Positions 27,487-36,067 of a stretch of DNA of 64,000 nt are shown piece after piece. The position numbers were made by a program, and so were the translations under genes. The stretch lies in NCBI GenBank assembly GCA_017540175.1, contig JAFYBN010000054.1:44390-108389 (forward strand). The letters are read 5' to 3'. The notes beneath the pieces are model-generated. The model was not told the origin of the DNA, did not search any database, and saw only the letters and a list, made by a program, of their open reading frames with translations. The stretch comes from Clostridia bacterium. Lineage in GTDB: Bacteria; Bacillota; Clostridia; Oscillospirales; CAG-272. Numbering within the stretch: position 1 is the first letter of the stretch; each line of letters opens with the position of its first letter.

Positions 27487-28290
27487 TTATTTCCCCGCCG
27501 CATCGACCGCGCGGATGAAGGCGGCGCGCATACCCGCCTCTTCAAGGGCGGCGACGCCGCGGATGGTCGTCCCGCCCGGGGAGCACACCGCGTCCTTCAG
27601 CTCGCCCGGATGCCCGCGGCCTTCGAGGACCATGCGTCCCGCGCCGACGAGGGTCGCCGCCGCGAGCCGGTAGGCGTCCTGCCGCTTGAGGCCGTTTTTC
27701 ACGCCCGCGTCCCCGAGTGCCTCGATCACCATATAGAGGAAGGCGGGGCCGCAGCCGGAGATCGCGGACGCCGCGCGCATTTTCGCCCCCGGCAGGCTCA
27801 CGACCGCGCCGAGGCAGGAGAACCATTCCTCGATTTCTTCCCGCTCATCCGCGCGCAGCGAATGCTCGTCGGCGAGGATCACCGTGCCGCTTCCGACCGC
27901 GACGGGGGTGTTCGGCATGGCGCACTGCACGCGCACGCCGTCCCCGAGAAGCTCCCGGAACATGGAGAGGTCCCACGCGTTCACGACGGAGATCACCGCC
28001 TTGCCGTCGAGCGAGGCGGAAATCCCTTTCAACGCGCTCTCCGTCTGATCCGGCTTCACGGCGAGCAGGAGCATATCGGCGGACTGTGCGAGCTCCTCCG
28101 CCGAAGCGCGGACTTCGACGCCCAGGGGTTCGGCGCGCTTTTTCAGTTTATCGGCGTGCGGCGCGTAGGCGGAGAGGAGCAGCTCGCCCTTCTTGACCGC
28201 CGGGCAAAAGCGCGCGAGCCCTTCCGCGAGCACCGATCCCATCGCCCCGAAGCCGAGAAAGCCGAGGCGTACCGTTTTCTTGTTTTCCAT
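27487..28290 (-). CDS. proC: Pyrroline-5-carboxylate reductase
   Basis: 267 residues from the ATG at 28290 (AGAGGG ahead). The N-terminal Rossmann fold begins VRLGFLGFGAMGSVLAEG. The C-terminal dimerisation domain has SGCGPAFLYMVIEALGDAG and ends in FIRAVDAAGK. The family signature CSPGGTTIRGVAALE is complete. It performs the last step of proline synthesis, reducing pyrroline-5-carboxylate with NAD(P)H in the cytoplasm. It is 43 bp downstream of a flavodoxin gene on the same strand. Confidence 0.96.
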   Translation of the reverse strand: MENKKTVRLGFLGFGAMGSVLAEGLARFCPAVKKGELLLSAYAPHADKLKKRAEPLGVEVRASAEELAQSADMLLLAVKPDQTESALKGISASLDGKAVISVVNAWDLSMFRELLGDGVRVQCAMPNTPVAVGSGTVILADEHSLRADEREEIEEWFSCLGAVVSLPGAKMRAASAISGCGPAFLYMVIEALGDAGVKNGLKRQDAYRLAAATLVGAGRMVLEGRGHPGELKDAVCSPGGTTIRGVAALEEAGMRAAFIRAVDAAGK

Positions 28291-28333
28291 CTTTGTGTCC
28301 CTCTTTCCGAAATTGATCTTTTCTCCGGGGCGC

Positions 28334-28789
28334 TCAGAGGTCCCCGAGCTTTCCGAGCTTTCCAAGCTCGTCCGGGTTATCCTTCGGGTTTTTGAGCACC
28401 GCGGTTTTTCTGCCGGGGTATTCCTTCGCGATCCGTTTCAGCGCCGGCTTCGCCTCCCCGCTTGCGGACCAGAGCGCGAACGAGACCGTTTTGCCCTCGG
28501 TCTTCATGCCGCAGAGCGCCGTATTGATCGCCGGGACGATCCGCCCGTTCCAGATCGGGGAGCCGAAGACGATCTCGTCGTAACCTTCCGCGGAGAAATC
28601 AAAATCCGCGAGTTTTTCCTTCGCGCCGATGCCCGCGCGGAAACCGCCCTTCAAAATCTGCCCGGCAAACGACTTCGGCATGGGCTTGACGGGCACGGCC
28701 CGGCGCAGCTCGTATCCCTTCTCCGCCATGGCCTGTGCGACAGCCTCCCCGTTTCCCGACAGGGAATAATAGACAAACAGCTTTTTCAT
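28334..28789 (-). CDS. Flavodoxin-like protein
   Basis: 151 residues from the ATG at 28789 (AAGGAG). It starts KKLFVYYSLSGNGEAVAQAM, the FMN phosphate-binding loop of short flavodoxins, followed by FDFSAEGYDEIVFGSPIWNG, which contributes the ring-binding loop. Proteins of this kind carry electrons, or act as small NADPH-linked reductases, in the cytoplasm. The C-terminus has a run of LGKLGKLGDL. It is the first gene of a flavodoxin-proC-sialidase-like run with its own promoter and a 14-bp palindrome upstream. Confidence 0.88.
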   Translation of the reverse strand: MKKLFVYYSLSGNGEAVAQAMAEKGYELRRAVPVKPMPKSFAGQILKGGFRAGIGAKEKLADFDFSAEGYDEIVFGSPIWNGRIVPAINTALCGMKTEGKTVSFALWSASGEAKPALKRIAKEYPGRKTAVLKNPKDNPDELGKLGKLGDL

Positions 28790-28842
28790 ATCGTGCTCCT
28801 TTTCCGAAATCCTCCCGCGCAAGCAGCGCCGATTCCGAAATC

Positions 28843-28871
28843 ATTATACAGAACGGACGGGTAAAAATCAA
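28843..28871 (-). promoter_or_regulatory. Predicted promoter of the flavodoxin-proC run
   Basis: On the minus strand TTGATT (28866-28871), 17 bp, TATAAT (28843-28848), 54 nt upstream of the start. Confidence 0.75.
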
Positions 28872-28880
28872 GGGAGCGCG

Positions 28881-28894
28881 GATAAAATTTTATC
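28881..28894. promoter_or_regulatory. 14-bp palindrome next to the flavodoxin promoter, possible operator
   Basis: GATAAAATTTTATC is a perfect palindrome, AT-rich in a GC-rich region, beginning 10 bp upstream of the -35 box of the flavodoxin promoter. Confidence 0.45.
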
Positions 28895-28939
28895 GTCCGT
28901 CCGAAAAGCCGGGTCCCGGACGAATCGGCGGGGAGGCGG

Positions 28940-29079
28940 AAAGAGGAAGAACCCCCGCCCGAAACGCTTGAAAGAGGAAGAACCCCTGCCGAAGCGCTTG
29001 TAAAGAGGAAGAACCCCTGCCGAAGCGTCCCAAAGAGGAAGAACCCCTGCCGGAACGCTTGTAAAGAGGAAGAACCCCC
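28940..29079. repeat. Five tandem copies of a roughly 31-bp unit
   Basis: AAAGAGGAAGAACCCC starts at 28940, 28971, 29002, 29032 and 29063 (steps 31, 31, 30, 31), separated by variants of TGCCGAAGCGCTTGT. The array ends 2 bp before the -35 box of the esterase promoter. No ribosome site or coding logic was found. Confidence 0.9.
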
Positions 29080-29080
29080 G

Positions 29081-29109
29081 TTGAATCTGCGGCGGAAATA
29101 TGCTATAAT
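29081..29109 (+). promoter_or_regulatory. Predicted promoter of the esterase gene
   Basis: TTGAAT (29081-29086), 17 bp, TATAAT (29104-29109), followed by AAGGAGG and the start codon at 29135. Confidence 0.75.
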
Positions 29110-29134
29110 GAAAAAAACACAAGGAGGAGTCCCC

Positions 29135-29971
29135 ATGATCGAATCCGAGAGAGTCCCTGCCGAGATGCTCGCGCCGACCTCCCCCGCCGGGGAGATCCGG
29201 GAGCTGTTTTATGAATTTGAGGGAGAGCGCAAGCGCGCCCTCGTCTATCTGCCCGCCGCCGCGAAGGCTTCGCCCGAAAAGCGCTTCCCGACGGTTTACC
29301 TCTGCCACGGAGGCGGGGGCAGCGAGGACGATTTCTTCGGCGGTGCCGAAGGAAAATCCGGGCTGACCCATGTGCTTGACAATCTTATCAACGAAGGAAA
29401 GCTCTCGCCCGTGCTCGTTGTGACCCCGACCTATTATCACCGGGGTACGGAAAACGCCCTGGTTCACGCCGGAGCGGCAATGACGCTCACCGAAACGTTT
29501 TACCGCGAGTTCGAAGCGGCTGTCATTCCCGCCGTGGAGGCGGCGTTCCCCGCGATCCCCGACCGGGACCACCGCGTGGTCGGCGGCTTTTCGATGGGCG
29601 CGGAGGCGACGTGGAGCACGCTTGCCTATGGCGGACGGGCGGCGCGGTACTATCTCCCGATGAGCGGGGATTTCTGGGCGGTCGCCGTCAAGGGCGGTGA
29701 GGATCACACCGACGAAACCTGCTGCGTGCTGATCGAAGCGATGGAAAAAGCGGGGCTCGAGCCGGGCAGCTTCACCGTCTTCGCCGCCACGGGCACGCAC
29801 GACATCGCGTACCCAGCCATGCGCCCGATGGTGGAAGAACTTTTGAGGCGCGCCCCGTGGTTCACACCCGAAAATCTGATCTGGTGCGTCTCGGACGGAT
29901 GGCACGCCTACGACTGGTGCCGGGACTACATCGCTCAGGCTCTGCCGGTGTTTTTCCCGGGGAAGGCGTGA
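29135..29971 (+). CDS. Feruloyl-esterase-like alpha/beta hydrolase (CE1 type)
   Basis: 278 residues, start fixed by AAGGAGG at 7 nt. Oxyanion region: PTVYLCHGGGGSEDDFFGG. Nucleophile serine in GFSMGAEA near residue 155. Catalytic histidine probably in DGWHAYDWCRDY near the end. The fold matches the esterase D/putative feruloyl esterase group, often a module of xylanases, which frees phenolic or acetyl groups from plant polysaccharides. There is no signal peptide, so it would act on imported oligosaccharides. Substrate is inferred from the family only. Confidence 0.88.
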   Translation: MIESERVPAEMLAPTSPAGEIRELFYEFEGERKRALVYLPAAAKASPEKRFPTVYLCHGGGGSEDDFFGGAEGKSGLTHVLDNLINEGKLSPVLVVTPTYYHRGTENALVHAGAAMTLTETFYREFEAAVIPAVEAAFPAIPDRDHRVVGGFSMGAEATWSTLAYGGRAARYYLPMSGDFWAVAVKGGEDHTDETCCVLIEAMEKAGLEPGSFTVFAATGTHDIAYPAMRPMVEELLRRAPWFTPENLIWCVSDGWHAYDWCRDYIAQALPVFFPGKA

Positions 29972-29986
29972 GACGGGAACGAGGGG

Positions 29987-30051
29987 AAACGCGGCTTTCT
30001 TGGTAAGAAAGCTGACGATGCTCCGCATCGTGGGCAAAGAACTCTCAAACA
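29987..30051 (+). repeat. Family B structured element, copy 1 (after the esterase gene)
   Basis: AAACGC, stem GCTTTCTT/AAGAAAGC, second stem GATGC/GCATC, tail GGGCAAAGAACTCTC. Begins 15 nt after the esterase stop codon, same orientation. Confidence 0.85.
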
Positions 30052-30118
30052 ACCGATGCAGCGAACCGTCTCCCAGCGGGCGGGGGCTTGAAATTCTGTG
30101 AAAGGAACTGAAAAGCGC

Positions 30119-31576
30119 ATGAAAGGCAACGCGACCGAACATAAGCAAAACCCGACTCAAAAAACGCTGCGGCGTCTGTTCCTGATTGTGACGGTATGCT
30201 TTCTGCTCGCCCTTCTCATCTGCATGATCATCCGGTCGGGAGAGCTTGAAGTCTTCCTCACCGACGGCGCCGGAGCGAAGGCGGAGGGTTACCTTCCGGA
30301 CAGCGATCTTGTAGAGGCCCGGCCCTCTCCGAAGGGCGAACGGTTCCTGACCGTCACGGCGAGCGGACATCGGACCGGAAAGGCTTTCATAACCGATCCG
30401 GACGGCAGGTTCGTCTATGTAAGGGTCCTCCCCGGCAGCGTGATTTACAACGTATCGAACGGGAATTTCTCCGGCTGCCGTGAGGTGACCTCCCTCGCCG
30501 CGGCGTACACGGCGGTCACGGCGCTGCTTGCCGTGTTGTCCTTCGTCATCCGGTGCAGAACGGATCTGTTTTCCTACGGAACGCTGTATATGGGCGGAAC
30601 GATGCTGTTTTTATCCGTTTTTGCCGCCAATCTGCTTCCGGCGGCAGCTCGGCAGTGGCTGAGTCCCGAGACGTATTTCATGCTGAACGTCTATTCCTCC
30701 CTGAAGGGGGCGGGTCAAACCTTCATGCTGCTCACCCTGCCCTTCATGCTGATCGTCGCCGTCGCCCTGGTGGTGAGCAATCTCTCGCTTGTCCGGCATG
30801 AGGGGAAGAAATTCACGAATCTCCTCGCGGTTGCCATGAGCGGGCTGATCGCCGCCGGGTATTTCGGCTTCTTTCTTCTCGACAATACCTTTACCATGGG
30901 AAGCGAGCGGCAAATGAGAATCTACGGAACCGTCATCAGCGTGTATTCGACGATATTCGTCTATCTCGAAGCCATGCTCATGTCGGCGATGCTGTGCGGT
31001 CTGATCGCGGCGCACAAAAAGCCGGGGTACGACCGGACGCATATGATCATCCTCGGCTGCGCGATCGCCCCCGACGGAACGCCCCTGCCCCTTCTCCGGG
31101 CGCGGATCGAGAAAGCGCTTTCCTTCGCGAAGGAACAGCGGGAAGCGGGCGGGTGCGGGATCAAATTCGTCCCGTCCGGCGGACAGGGTCCGGGCGAGGT
31201 CGTCGCGGAAGCCGCGGCAATGGAAAACTATCTTCTGTCCCGCGGAGCCGGCGCGGAGGACATCCTCCCGGAAGCGGCGTCAACGAACACGAAGGAAAAC
31301 ATGCGCTTCTCCCTCCGAAAGATCCGGGAGGATTGTCCGGACGCGAAGATCGCCTTCTCCACCTCCGGCTATCACGTTTTGCGGAGCGGGATGATTTCGC
31401 GGGAAGAAGGGCTCGACGCAGAGGGGCTCGGCTGCCGCACCAAGTGGTGTTTCTGGCCGAACGCCTTTATCCGGGAGTTCATCGGTCTGCTGTCTGTCAA
31501 ATGGAAGGAGCACGTCTTCTGGATCCTTTGCTTCTCGGCGGCGTTCTTCCTCATCAACATGATCATGCCGATGTAA
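30119..31576 (+). CDS. Membrane protein with C-terminal YdcF/DUF218 domain
   Basis: 485 residues from the ATG at 30119; a GTG at 30098 is an alternative. There is one N-terminal helix (LFLIVTVCFLLALLICMII), a roughly 90-residue outer segment, then a bundle of helices to about residue 310. The cytoplasmic or surface domain follows: HMIILGCAIAPDGTPLPLL, then PSGGQGPGE, EDILPEAASTNTKENMRFS and FSTSGYHVLR. These are the conserved parts of the DUF218/ElyC/SanA family linked to cell-envelope precursor metabolism in other bacteria. A final helix ends the protein (ILCFSAAFFLINMIM). Exact substrate unknown. Confidence 0.85.
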   Translation: MKGNATEHKQNPTQKTLRRLFLIVTVCFLLALLICMIIRSGELEVFLTDGAGAKAEGYLPDSDLVEARPSPKGERFLTVTASGHRTGKAFITDPDGRFVYVRVLPGSVIYNVSNGNFSGCREVTSLAAAYTAVTALLAVLSFVIRCRTDLFSYGTLYMGGTMLFLSVFAANLLPAAARQWLSPETYFMLNVYSSLKGAGQTFMLLTLPFMLIVAVALVVSNLSLVRHEGKKFTNLLAVAMSGLIAAGYFGFFLLDNTFTMGSERQMRIYGTVISVYSTIFVYLEAMLMSAMLCGLIAAHKKPGYDRTHMIILGCAIAPDGTPLPLLRARIEKALSFAKEQREAGGCGIKFVPSGGQGPGEVVAEAAAMENYLLSRGAGAEDILPEAASTNTKENMRFSLRKIREDCPDAKIAFSTSGYHVLRSGMISREEGLDAEGLGCRTKWCFWPNAFIREFIGLLSVKWKEHVFWILCFSAAFFLINMIMPM

Positions 31577-31746
31577 AAGGGCTCGCGGCAGGCGGCAAAA
31601 CCGAAGCTCAAAACCGCCGGTATTCTCCGGGCGGCGCGTCGGACAGCGCCCCCTCCCCGAAGCAAACCCTCCCGTCCGCCCGGGCTCGGTCCCGGCTGCG
31701 GCGGCAGCTGTTTATGAAAAAGCAGGACAAAAGCAAAAAACAAAGC

Positions 31747-31796
31747 GGTCTGCCGCATTTCTCCGTTTTCCGGAGTGAATGCGGCAGACCCGTCTT
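31747..31796. terminator. Bidirectional terminator between DUF218 and CotH-like genes
   Basis: Perfect 13-bp stem GGTCTGCCGCATT/AATGCGGCAGACC (31747-31759, 31778-31790), with an inner TCCG/CGGA stem and T-rich flank, between convergent genes. Confidence 0.9.
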
Positions 31797-31823
31797 TTCT
31801 TCATTCGTTTTCGGAAAGGATCC

Positions 31824-34800
31824 TCACGGCGTCACGAGATACGTCCACGCGCCTTCGTTCGCGTTGGAACCCTGCAGTCCCGACCGCTTCGTGATCGCGA
31901 GATATTTCCCGCTCCCGTCCTTCGCCAGCACCTCAACGGAGTTGTACAGTCCGCTGCCGCGCAAATCGCTCTTCGCGATGCGGAAGGTCGCGCCGTTCGA
32001 TACCGCAATGTCCGAGAGCACGATTTTGCCGTTGAGCAGGACGTCGGCGGAGGCGATGGAAGCGCCGCCCGTCACCTTGAGCTTGACCTCGAAGCCGTCC
32101 CCGTCCTCCTTCACGCTCGCGATCTCGAGCTTCTGCGATTTCTTGTAGAACCCGAGCGATTCGAGCAGGGTCGCCGGATCCTTCATCTGCTCGTCCATCC
32201 ACTTCCGGCGGTTGACGAGCCATTCTCTCAGGGTGTTGATCTCGCGGGTGTAGGGCCAGCTGTACCCCCAGCGCGCGTTGTCCATTTCCGCCGCGTCCTT
32301 GATTTCCGCGGCAAGCTCGTCGTAATGCGCGAACATGGCGTCGATCTTGTCGCCGATCTCGCCCCAGCGTTCGTACAGCTGCAGGATGAACCACGGATCG
32401 TTATAGAGCGCCTTGTACCAGTATTCGCGGTCCTGACTCTGTCCCTGCTTCCACGAATCGTACTCCGAGGAGGTCGGGTCGAGGTTGACATGGTTCGCGC
32501 TCGTCCAGTCCATGTCCCAAACGGGACCCCATGTGATCTTGCCACCGACGGGCTTGTAGAAATAACAGCTCTTGAAGAGAAGCTCCACGTTCTTGTAGAG
32601 CGTGTTCACCACCCAGAAATCCACGAACGAGGGGACGTCCATGTATTCGGAGTAGTGCAGGCCCTCCCCGCTCAGCCGGTTCGGGGCGTAGATCGCATCC
32701 TCGCAGTTCTGCGTGTAGGTCCGGATATAATTCATCATCTCCTCGTTGGTCGCGAGGTATTCCGGCTTGTGAAGCATGAGCTTCATGTCGTTCGTCGTTT
32801 TGAACTGCGAGATCTCGTCGTAATAAGCGTCGTCCTCGATGAGGTAGCCGCCCGTGATGTCCCACGCGGAGGTATCGACGTAATCGGAAAGCGTATATTC
32901 CCCGAAAACGCCGCTCGTGACCCACGAGAGATCGCGCTCCATGGCGTCCGAGAGCACGTCCCGCTCCTGTTTCGTGAGCCCTTCCTTCTTGGCGATGGCC
33001 TTTGCGACGTCTTCCGCCTCTTCCTCCCAGTCGAAAATATCCACGCGGGTCTCGCCGACCCGGATGGCCTCGGTGAACTCGTACAGTCCGTAATACTCGC
33101 CGTTGTAGAAGAGGTTCACCATTTCGGACGCGCATCCGACCAGCCCGAGGTCCATGGAGAAATCATAGGAAACCTTGTTGCGCAGATTGGTGCGGTCGTA
33201 GGAATTCGCGAGCAGGCACCAGTGCTTGTTCGCCCCCATGCCGAAGATATCCGCCTTGTCGTCCAGCTTGATCTTGAAGGGGCGCTTTGAGGCGTAGGCG
33301 GTGGAATTGCCGCGCAGCTTGATCTGAATGCTGCCGTTATACGACGTCGCGGCGAATTTCTCCGTTGTCTGAATGCTCATGTCCGCCCGCGAATACCCGC
33401 CCTTCGAAACGTCGTAATACGCGGTGGAGCTCGTGATATAGACGGTCGGGAGATTGCTGTCGAAATAGTACACGTCCGGGGAGCCGTCCACGGAGAGCGT
33501 CACGAGGGTGACGGTGTTCGGGGTCAGCGTAAAGGTCGCGCCCGTGGAGGTCTTGGTCCTGCCGGTCGAAAGGTTCAGCGACGACCAGCGATAGGTCGAG
33601 CCGTCGGCGTAATTCACGGGAATGAGCGTGTTGTTCTCGCGCTTCAGGGAGCCGTACACGCCGGAGAAGACGTAGAGGGTGAAGTTCTTCGAGCCGTCCG
33701 CGGTCGAAGCGGTCAGGGTGACCTTTTCCGAGCCGAGCGCGGGCTTCGTGACCTTTGCTTCGCCCGAAGCGATCCGGATGAACGAAGGATTGCTGCTCGT
33801 CCAGACGACCTTCTGCCCCATGACCTCGGAGGGCAGGCCGAAATCGCTCTGGACGAGATCGGCGCTTTCCCCGTCCGCGAGACTCAGGGTGATGAAGTCG
33901 AGCGCGGAGATATAGGGGCAGTTATAAAGGATATCCGGCATGGGGTAAAGCCCCTCGTCGGTGTGCCAGAGATCCCCGTCGAGCTTCAGCGAGCCGGAAG
34001 CCAGTTCCGCTCCCGACACCGCCGCGCCGAGCCCGAGCCAGTCCACGCCGCACCCGGCGAGATAGTAGACGTTCGAAGACGCTTTTGCGCCCGCGTCTCC
34101 GAACGCGATGGCGTTGCCGCCGCCGACTGCGCCCTCATGCGTGATCTTGCCGACCTGAACGATGTTTTTGAGGGAACCGACGTCGCTCGCCCGGATGCGC
34201 CCGATGATGCCGCTCGTATAATAGGATTTTCCGTTGTTCGTCCCGGTCACGGAAGCGCTCGTGAAAATATTCGAAATATGAATGGGCTTGTTCGTGAGCT
34301 TGGTATTCGATCCCGTGCGGCATTCCCCGATGAGGGCGGCCGCGCCGAGCATGTCGCCCCCGGCGTAAGTCGCCTCGACCGAGCCGCCGACGATAGCGAT
34401 GTTGTCGATGTCCACATAACCCGCCGCCTGTCCGCAGAGGATGGCGAAGCACGCCACGCCCTTCGCCTGTCCGGTGACGGTCGCGTCCTTGATGATGAGG
34501 TTGCGGATCACGGCGGGATCGTTTTTGTCGTCCGAGGCAACCGTGCCGAACATGCCGACGTGGATGCGGGAGGAGGACGACGCGGCGATGTTCATGCCGA
34601 CGATCATATGGCCCCGCCCGTCAAAGGTGCCGGAAAAAACGCCCTTGCCCGTGACGATGCCGCTTTCGGTCTTGATCTCCCCGATCGTATCGAACATCGT
34701 GTTCGTGAGATCGATGTCCGCGGCGAGGACGTAGTCGGCGTCAAGGGGATAGGCGGGATCCTTCCCGATCTTTCTCAGCTCCTCCGCCGAGCGGATGGCG

Positions 34801-35102
34801 ATGCCTTCGACGGAATCGGCGTCCGCGTCGACCACCGAGCCGAGCGGCGGCAGGGGTTCACGCTCGGGCAGGACCTCGGAGGGCTCTTCCGGATTGACCG
34901 CCTCATCCGTTCCTCCCGCCTCATTCGCCGGGCTGCCCTCTCCGGCGTGGTCCGCCGCGCTTCCTTCCGCCGCGGGGGCTGGCGCGGCGCTCTCGCTCGG
35001 CGCAGGGGTATGCGGCGCCTCTCTCGAGCATGAAAAGACGCACAGAGCGCACAGAACGACGCAAAGGACGGCGCTGAGAAGAGTCTTGATTCTGAAATTC
35101 AT
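31824..35102 (-). CDS. Large CotH-kinase-family lipoprotein
   Basis: 1092 residues from the ATG at 35102 (GGAGG; an earlier in-frame ATG lacks one). Lipobox VFSC at about residue 24, followed by an acidic Ala/Pro/Glu linker. Residues about 100-380 form a GLUG-type beta-helix region (IDLTNTMFDTIGEI, FSGTFDGRGHMIVGMN). A bacterial Ig-like domain follows (VWTSSNPSFIRIASGEAKV), then a CotH domain from about 560: IKLRGNSTAYASKRPFKIKL, then NKHWCLLANSYDRTNLRNK and WGPVWDMDWTSAN, whose Asp residues are catalytic in CotH kinases. CotH phosphorylates coat proteins in spores, but such lipoproteins are also common on vegetative clostridial cells. A C-terminal beta domain completes it. It has its own promoter, divergent from secG. 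Confidence 0.9.
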   Translation of the reverse strand: MNFRIKTLLSAVLCVVLCALCVFSCSREAPHTPAPSESAAPAPAAEGSAADHAGEGSPANEAGGTDEAVNPEEPSEVLPEREPLPPLGSVVDADADSVEGIAIRSAEELRKIGKDPAYPLDADYVLAADIDLTNTMFDTIGEIKTESGIVTGKGVFSGTFDGRGHMIVGMNIAASSSSRIHVGMFGTVASDDKNDPAVIRNLIIKDATVTGQAKGVACFAILCGQAAGYVDIDNIAIVGGSVEATYAGGDMLGAAALIGECRTGSNTKLTNKPIHISNIFTSASVTGTNNGKSYYTSGIIGRIRASDVGSLKNIVQVGKITHEGAVGGGNAIAFGDAGAKASSNVYYLAGCGVDWLGLGAAVSGAELASGSLKLDGDLWHTDEGLYPMPDILYNCPYISALDFITLSLADGESADLVQSDFGLPSEVMGQKVVWTSSNPSFIRIASGEAKVTKPALGSEKVTLTASTADGSKNFTLYVFSGVYGSLKRENNTLIPVNYADGSTYRWSSLNLSTGRTKTSTGATFTLTPNTVTLVTLSVDGSPDVYYFDSNLPTVYITSSTAYYDVSKGGYSRADMSIQTTEKFAATSYNGSIQIKLRGNSTAYASKRPFKIKLDDKADIFGMGANKHWCLLANSYDRTNLRNKVSYDFSMDLGLVGCASEMVNLFYNGEYYGLYEFTEAIRVGETRVDIFDWEEEAEDVAKAIAKKEGLTKQERDVLSDAMERDLSWVTSGVFGEYTLSDYVDTSAWDITGGYLIEDDAYYDEISQFKTTNDMKLMLHKPEYLATNEEMMNYIRTYTQNCEDAIYAPNRLSGEGLHYSEYMDVPSFVDFWVVNTLYKNVELLFKSCYFYKPVGGKITWGPVWDMDWTSANHVNLDPTSSEYDSWKQGQSQDREYWYKALYNDPWFILQLYERWGEIGDKIDAMFAHYDELAAEIKDAAEMDNARWGYSWPYTREINTLREWLVNRRKWMDEQMKDPATLLESLGFYKKSQKLEIASVKEDGDGFEVKLKVTGGASIASADVLLNGKIVLSDIAVSNGATFRIAKSDLRGSGLYNSVEVLAKDGSGKYLAITKRSGLQGSNANEGAWTYLVTP

Positions 35103-35132
35103 CGGTTGCTCCTCCGTTTTTTCATTCACGTT

Positions 35133-35161
35133 ATTGTACTATAAATCCGCCCGGATTGCAA
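35133..35161 (-). promoter_or_regulatory. Predicted promoter of the CotH-like gene
   Basis: Minus strand TTGCAA (35156-35161), 17 bp, TACAAT (35133-35138), 31 nt upstream of the start codon. The rest of the 35103-35456 gap holds the secG promoter and its leader, and no gene. Confidence 0.7.
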
Positions 35162-35306
35162 CGACGGAATGTGAATTTTTGAACCGTCCGCGAAAAATGT
35201 GCCCGGGGGAGCGCGCTCCCCTCCCGAAAACCGCCTCAAAAGCGCGGAAAACAGGGAAAAATCTGTAAAAAACCGTTCCCACGGCAAAAAAATTTCGTTT
35301 CGGGTA

Positions 35307-35335
35307 TTGCTTTTTGTTTTCGGATGTGATACAAT
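35307..35335 (+). promoter_or_regulatory. Predicted promoter of secG-rnr
   Basis: TTGCTT (35307-35312), 17 bp, TACAAT (35330-35335). It leaves a leader of about 115 nt containing the small hairpin TGCCC/GGGCA. Confidence 0.7.
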
Positions 35336-35456
35336 AGACAGGCTGAGTTACTTCTCGGGTCTTGTTTCTGCCCCTTTCGGGCAGGACACCGAACGGGCGC
35401 GCCGAACGGCCGAGACGCCCGGAATTCGAATCCATCATCACTATCGGAGGCAATCC

Positions 35457-35846
35457 ATGGAAATCGTAATCGGAATCATTCTCATTGTCGTGGCGGTATT
35501 TCTCGTCGTGGCTGTGCTCATGCAGTCCGGCAAAAGCCATAATCTCTCCGGAACCATCGCGGGCGGCGCCGAGACCTTCTTCGGCAAGTCCAAGGCGAAC
35601 ACCATCGACAAGAAGCTTTCCAAGGTGACCACCATCGTCGCCATCGTTTTCGTCATTCTCGTTCTCGTCTCCTACCTCATGCAGGACACGGTCGATCTGA
35701 CGAAGGGCACCGCGGCCACGACGCCCACCGTACCGGTCACCGACACCGCCGACACGGCTGACGAAGCGGCGGAAGCGGCGGAAGCGGCAGTCGACGAAGC
35801 CGTCGAGGCGGTCGAAGAAGCGGCAGCCGAAGAGGCCAACGGCTGA
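35457..35846 (+). CDS. secG: SecG preprotein translocase subunit with acidic tail
   Basis: 129 residues, ATG 7 nt after GGAGG. Two membrane helices (IVIGIILIVVAVFLVVAVLM and TIVAIVFVILVLVSYLM) flank the conserved cytoplasmic loop with GTIAGGAETFFGKSKA, the SecG signature. It forms the SecYEG channel's accessory subunit. The usual length is about 75-80; here a 45-residue tail of Thr, Ala, Glu and Asp is added. In many Firmicutes secG is followed by rnr, as here. Confidence 0.93.
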   Translation: MEIVIGIILIVVAVFLVVAVLMQSGKSHNLSGTIAGGAETFFGKSKANTIDKKLSKVTTIVAIVFVILVLVSYLMQDTVDLTKGTAATTPTVPVTDTADTADEAAEAAEAAVDEAVEAVEEAAAEEANG

Positions 35847-35862
35847 TTGAAACGACACGAAC

Positions 35863-35894
35863 AAAAGCGGAGCTTGAGCGGTTCCGCTTTTTTC
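35863..35894 (+). terminator. Terminator after secG
   Basis: AAAAGCGGA (35863-35871) pairs with TCCGCTTTT (35883-35891), followed by T residues. It may allow partial read-through into rnr. Confidence 0.75.
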
Positions 35895-36067
35895 TTCGTC
35901 AGGGGGCGGGAGGCGGGAAGGCAAAAGCCCCTCCAAAAGATCCGCGCGCGGTTTTCGCGATACTTCAAACGCGCAGCGTTTGCCCCCTATCCCGGGAACG
36001 CGCGGATTTCACGCGCAGAAAAAAATTCCGCCGAAAGACGGATTTCAGAGCTGTAAAGGAGTTATCC

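Noticed and set aside
28940-29079. Possible CRISPR array
   Set aside because: The 31-bp units are directly adjacent with no unique spacers, and no cas gene is present.
29135-31576. Esterase and DUF218 genes as one operon
   Set aside because: The 147-bp gap contains a family B element; co-transcription is possible but nothing in sequence supports it.
35420-35440. tRNA T-arm-like string GGAATTCGAATCC in the secG leader
   Set aside because: No acceptor stem, anticodon arm or D arm can be built around it.
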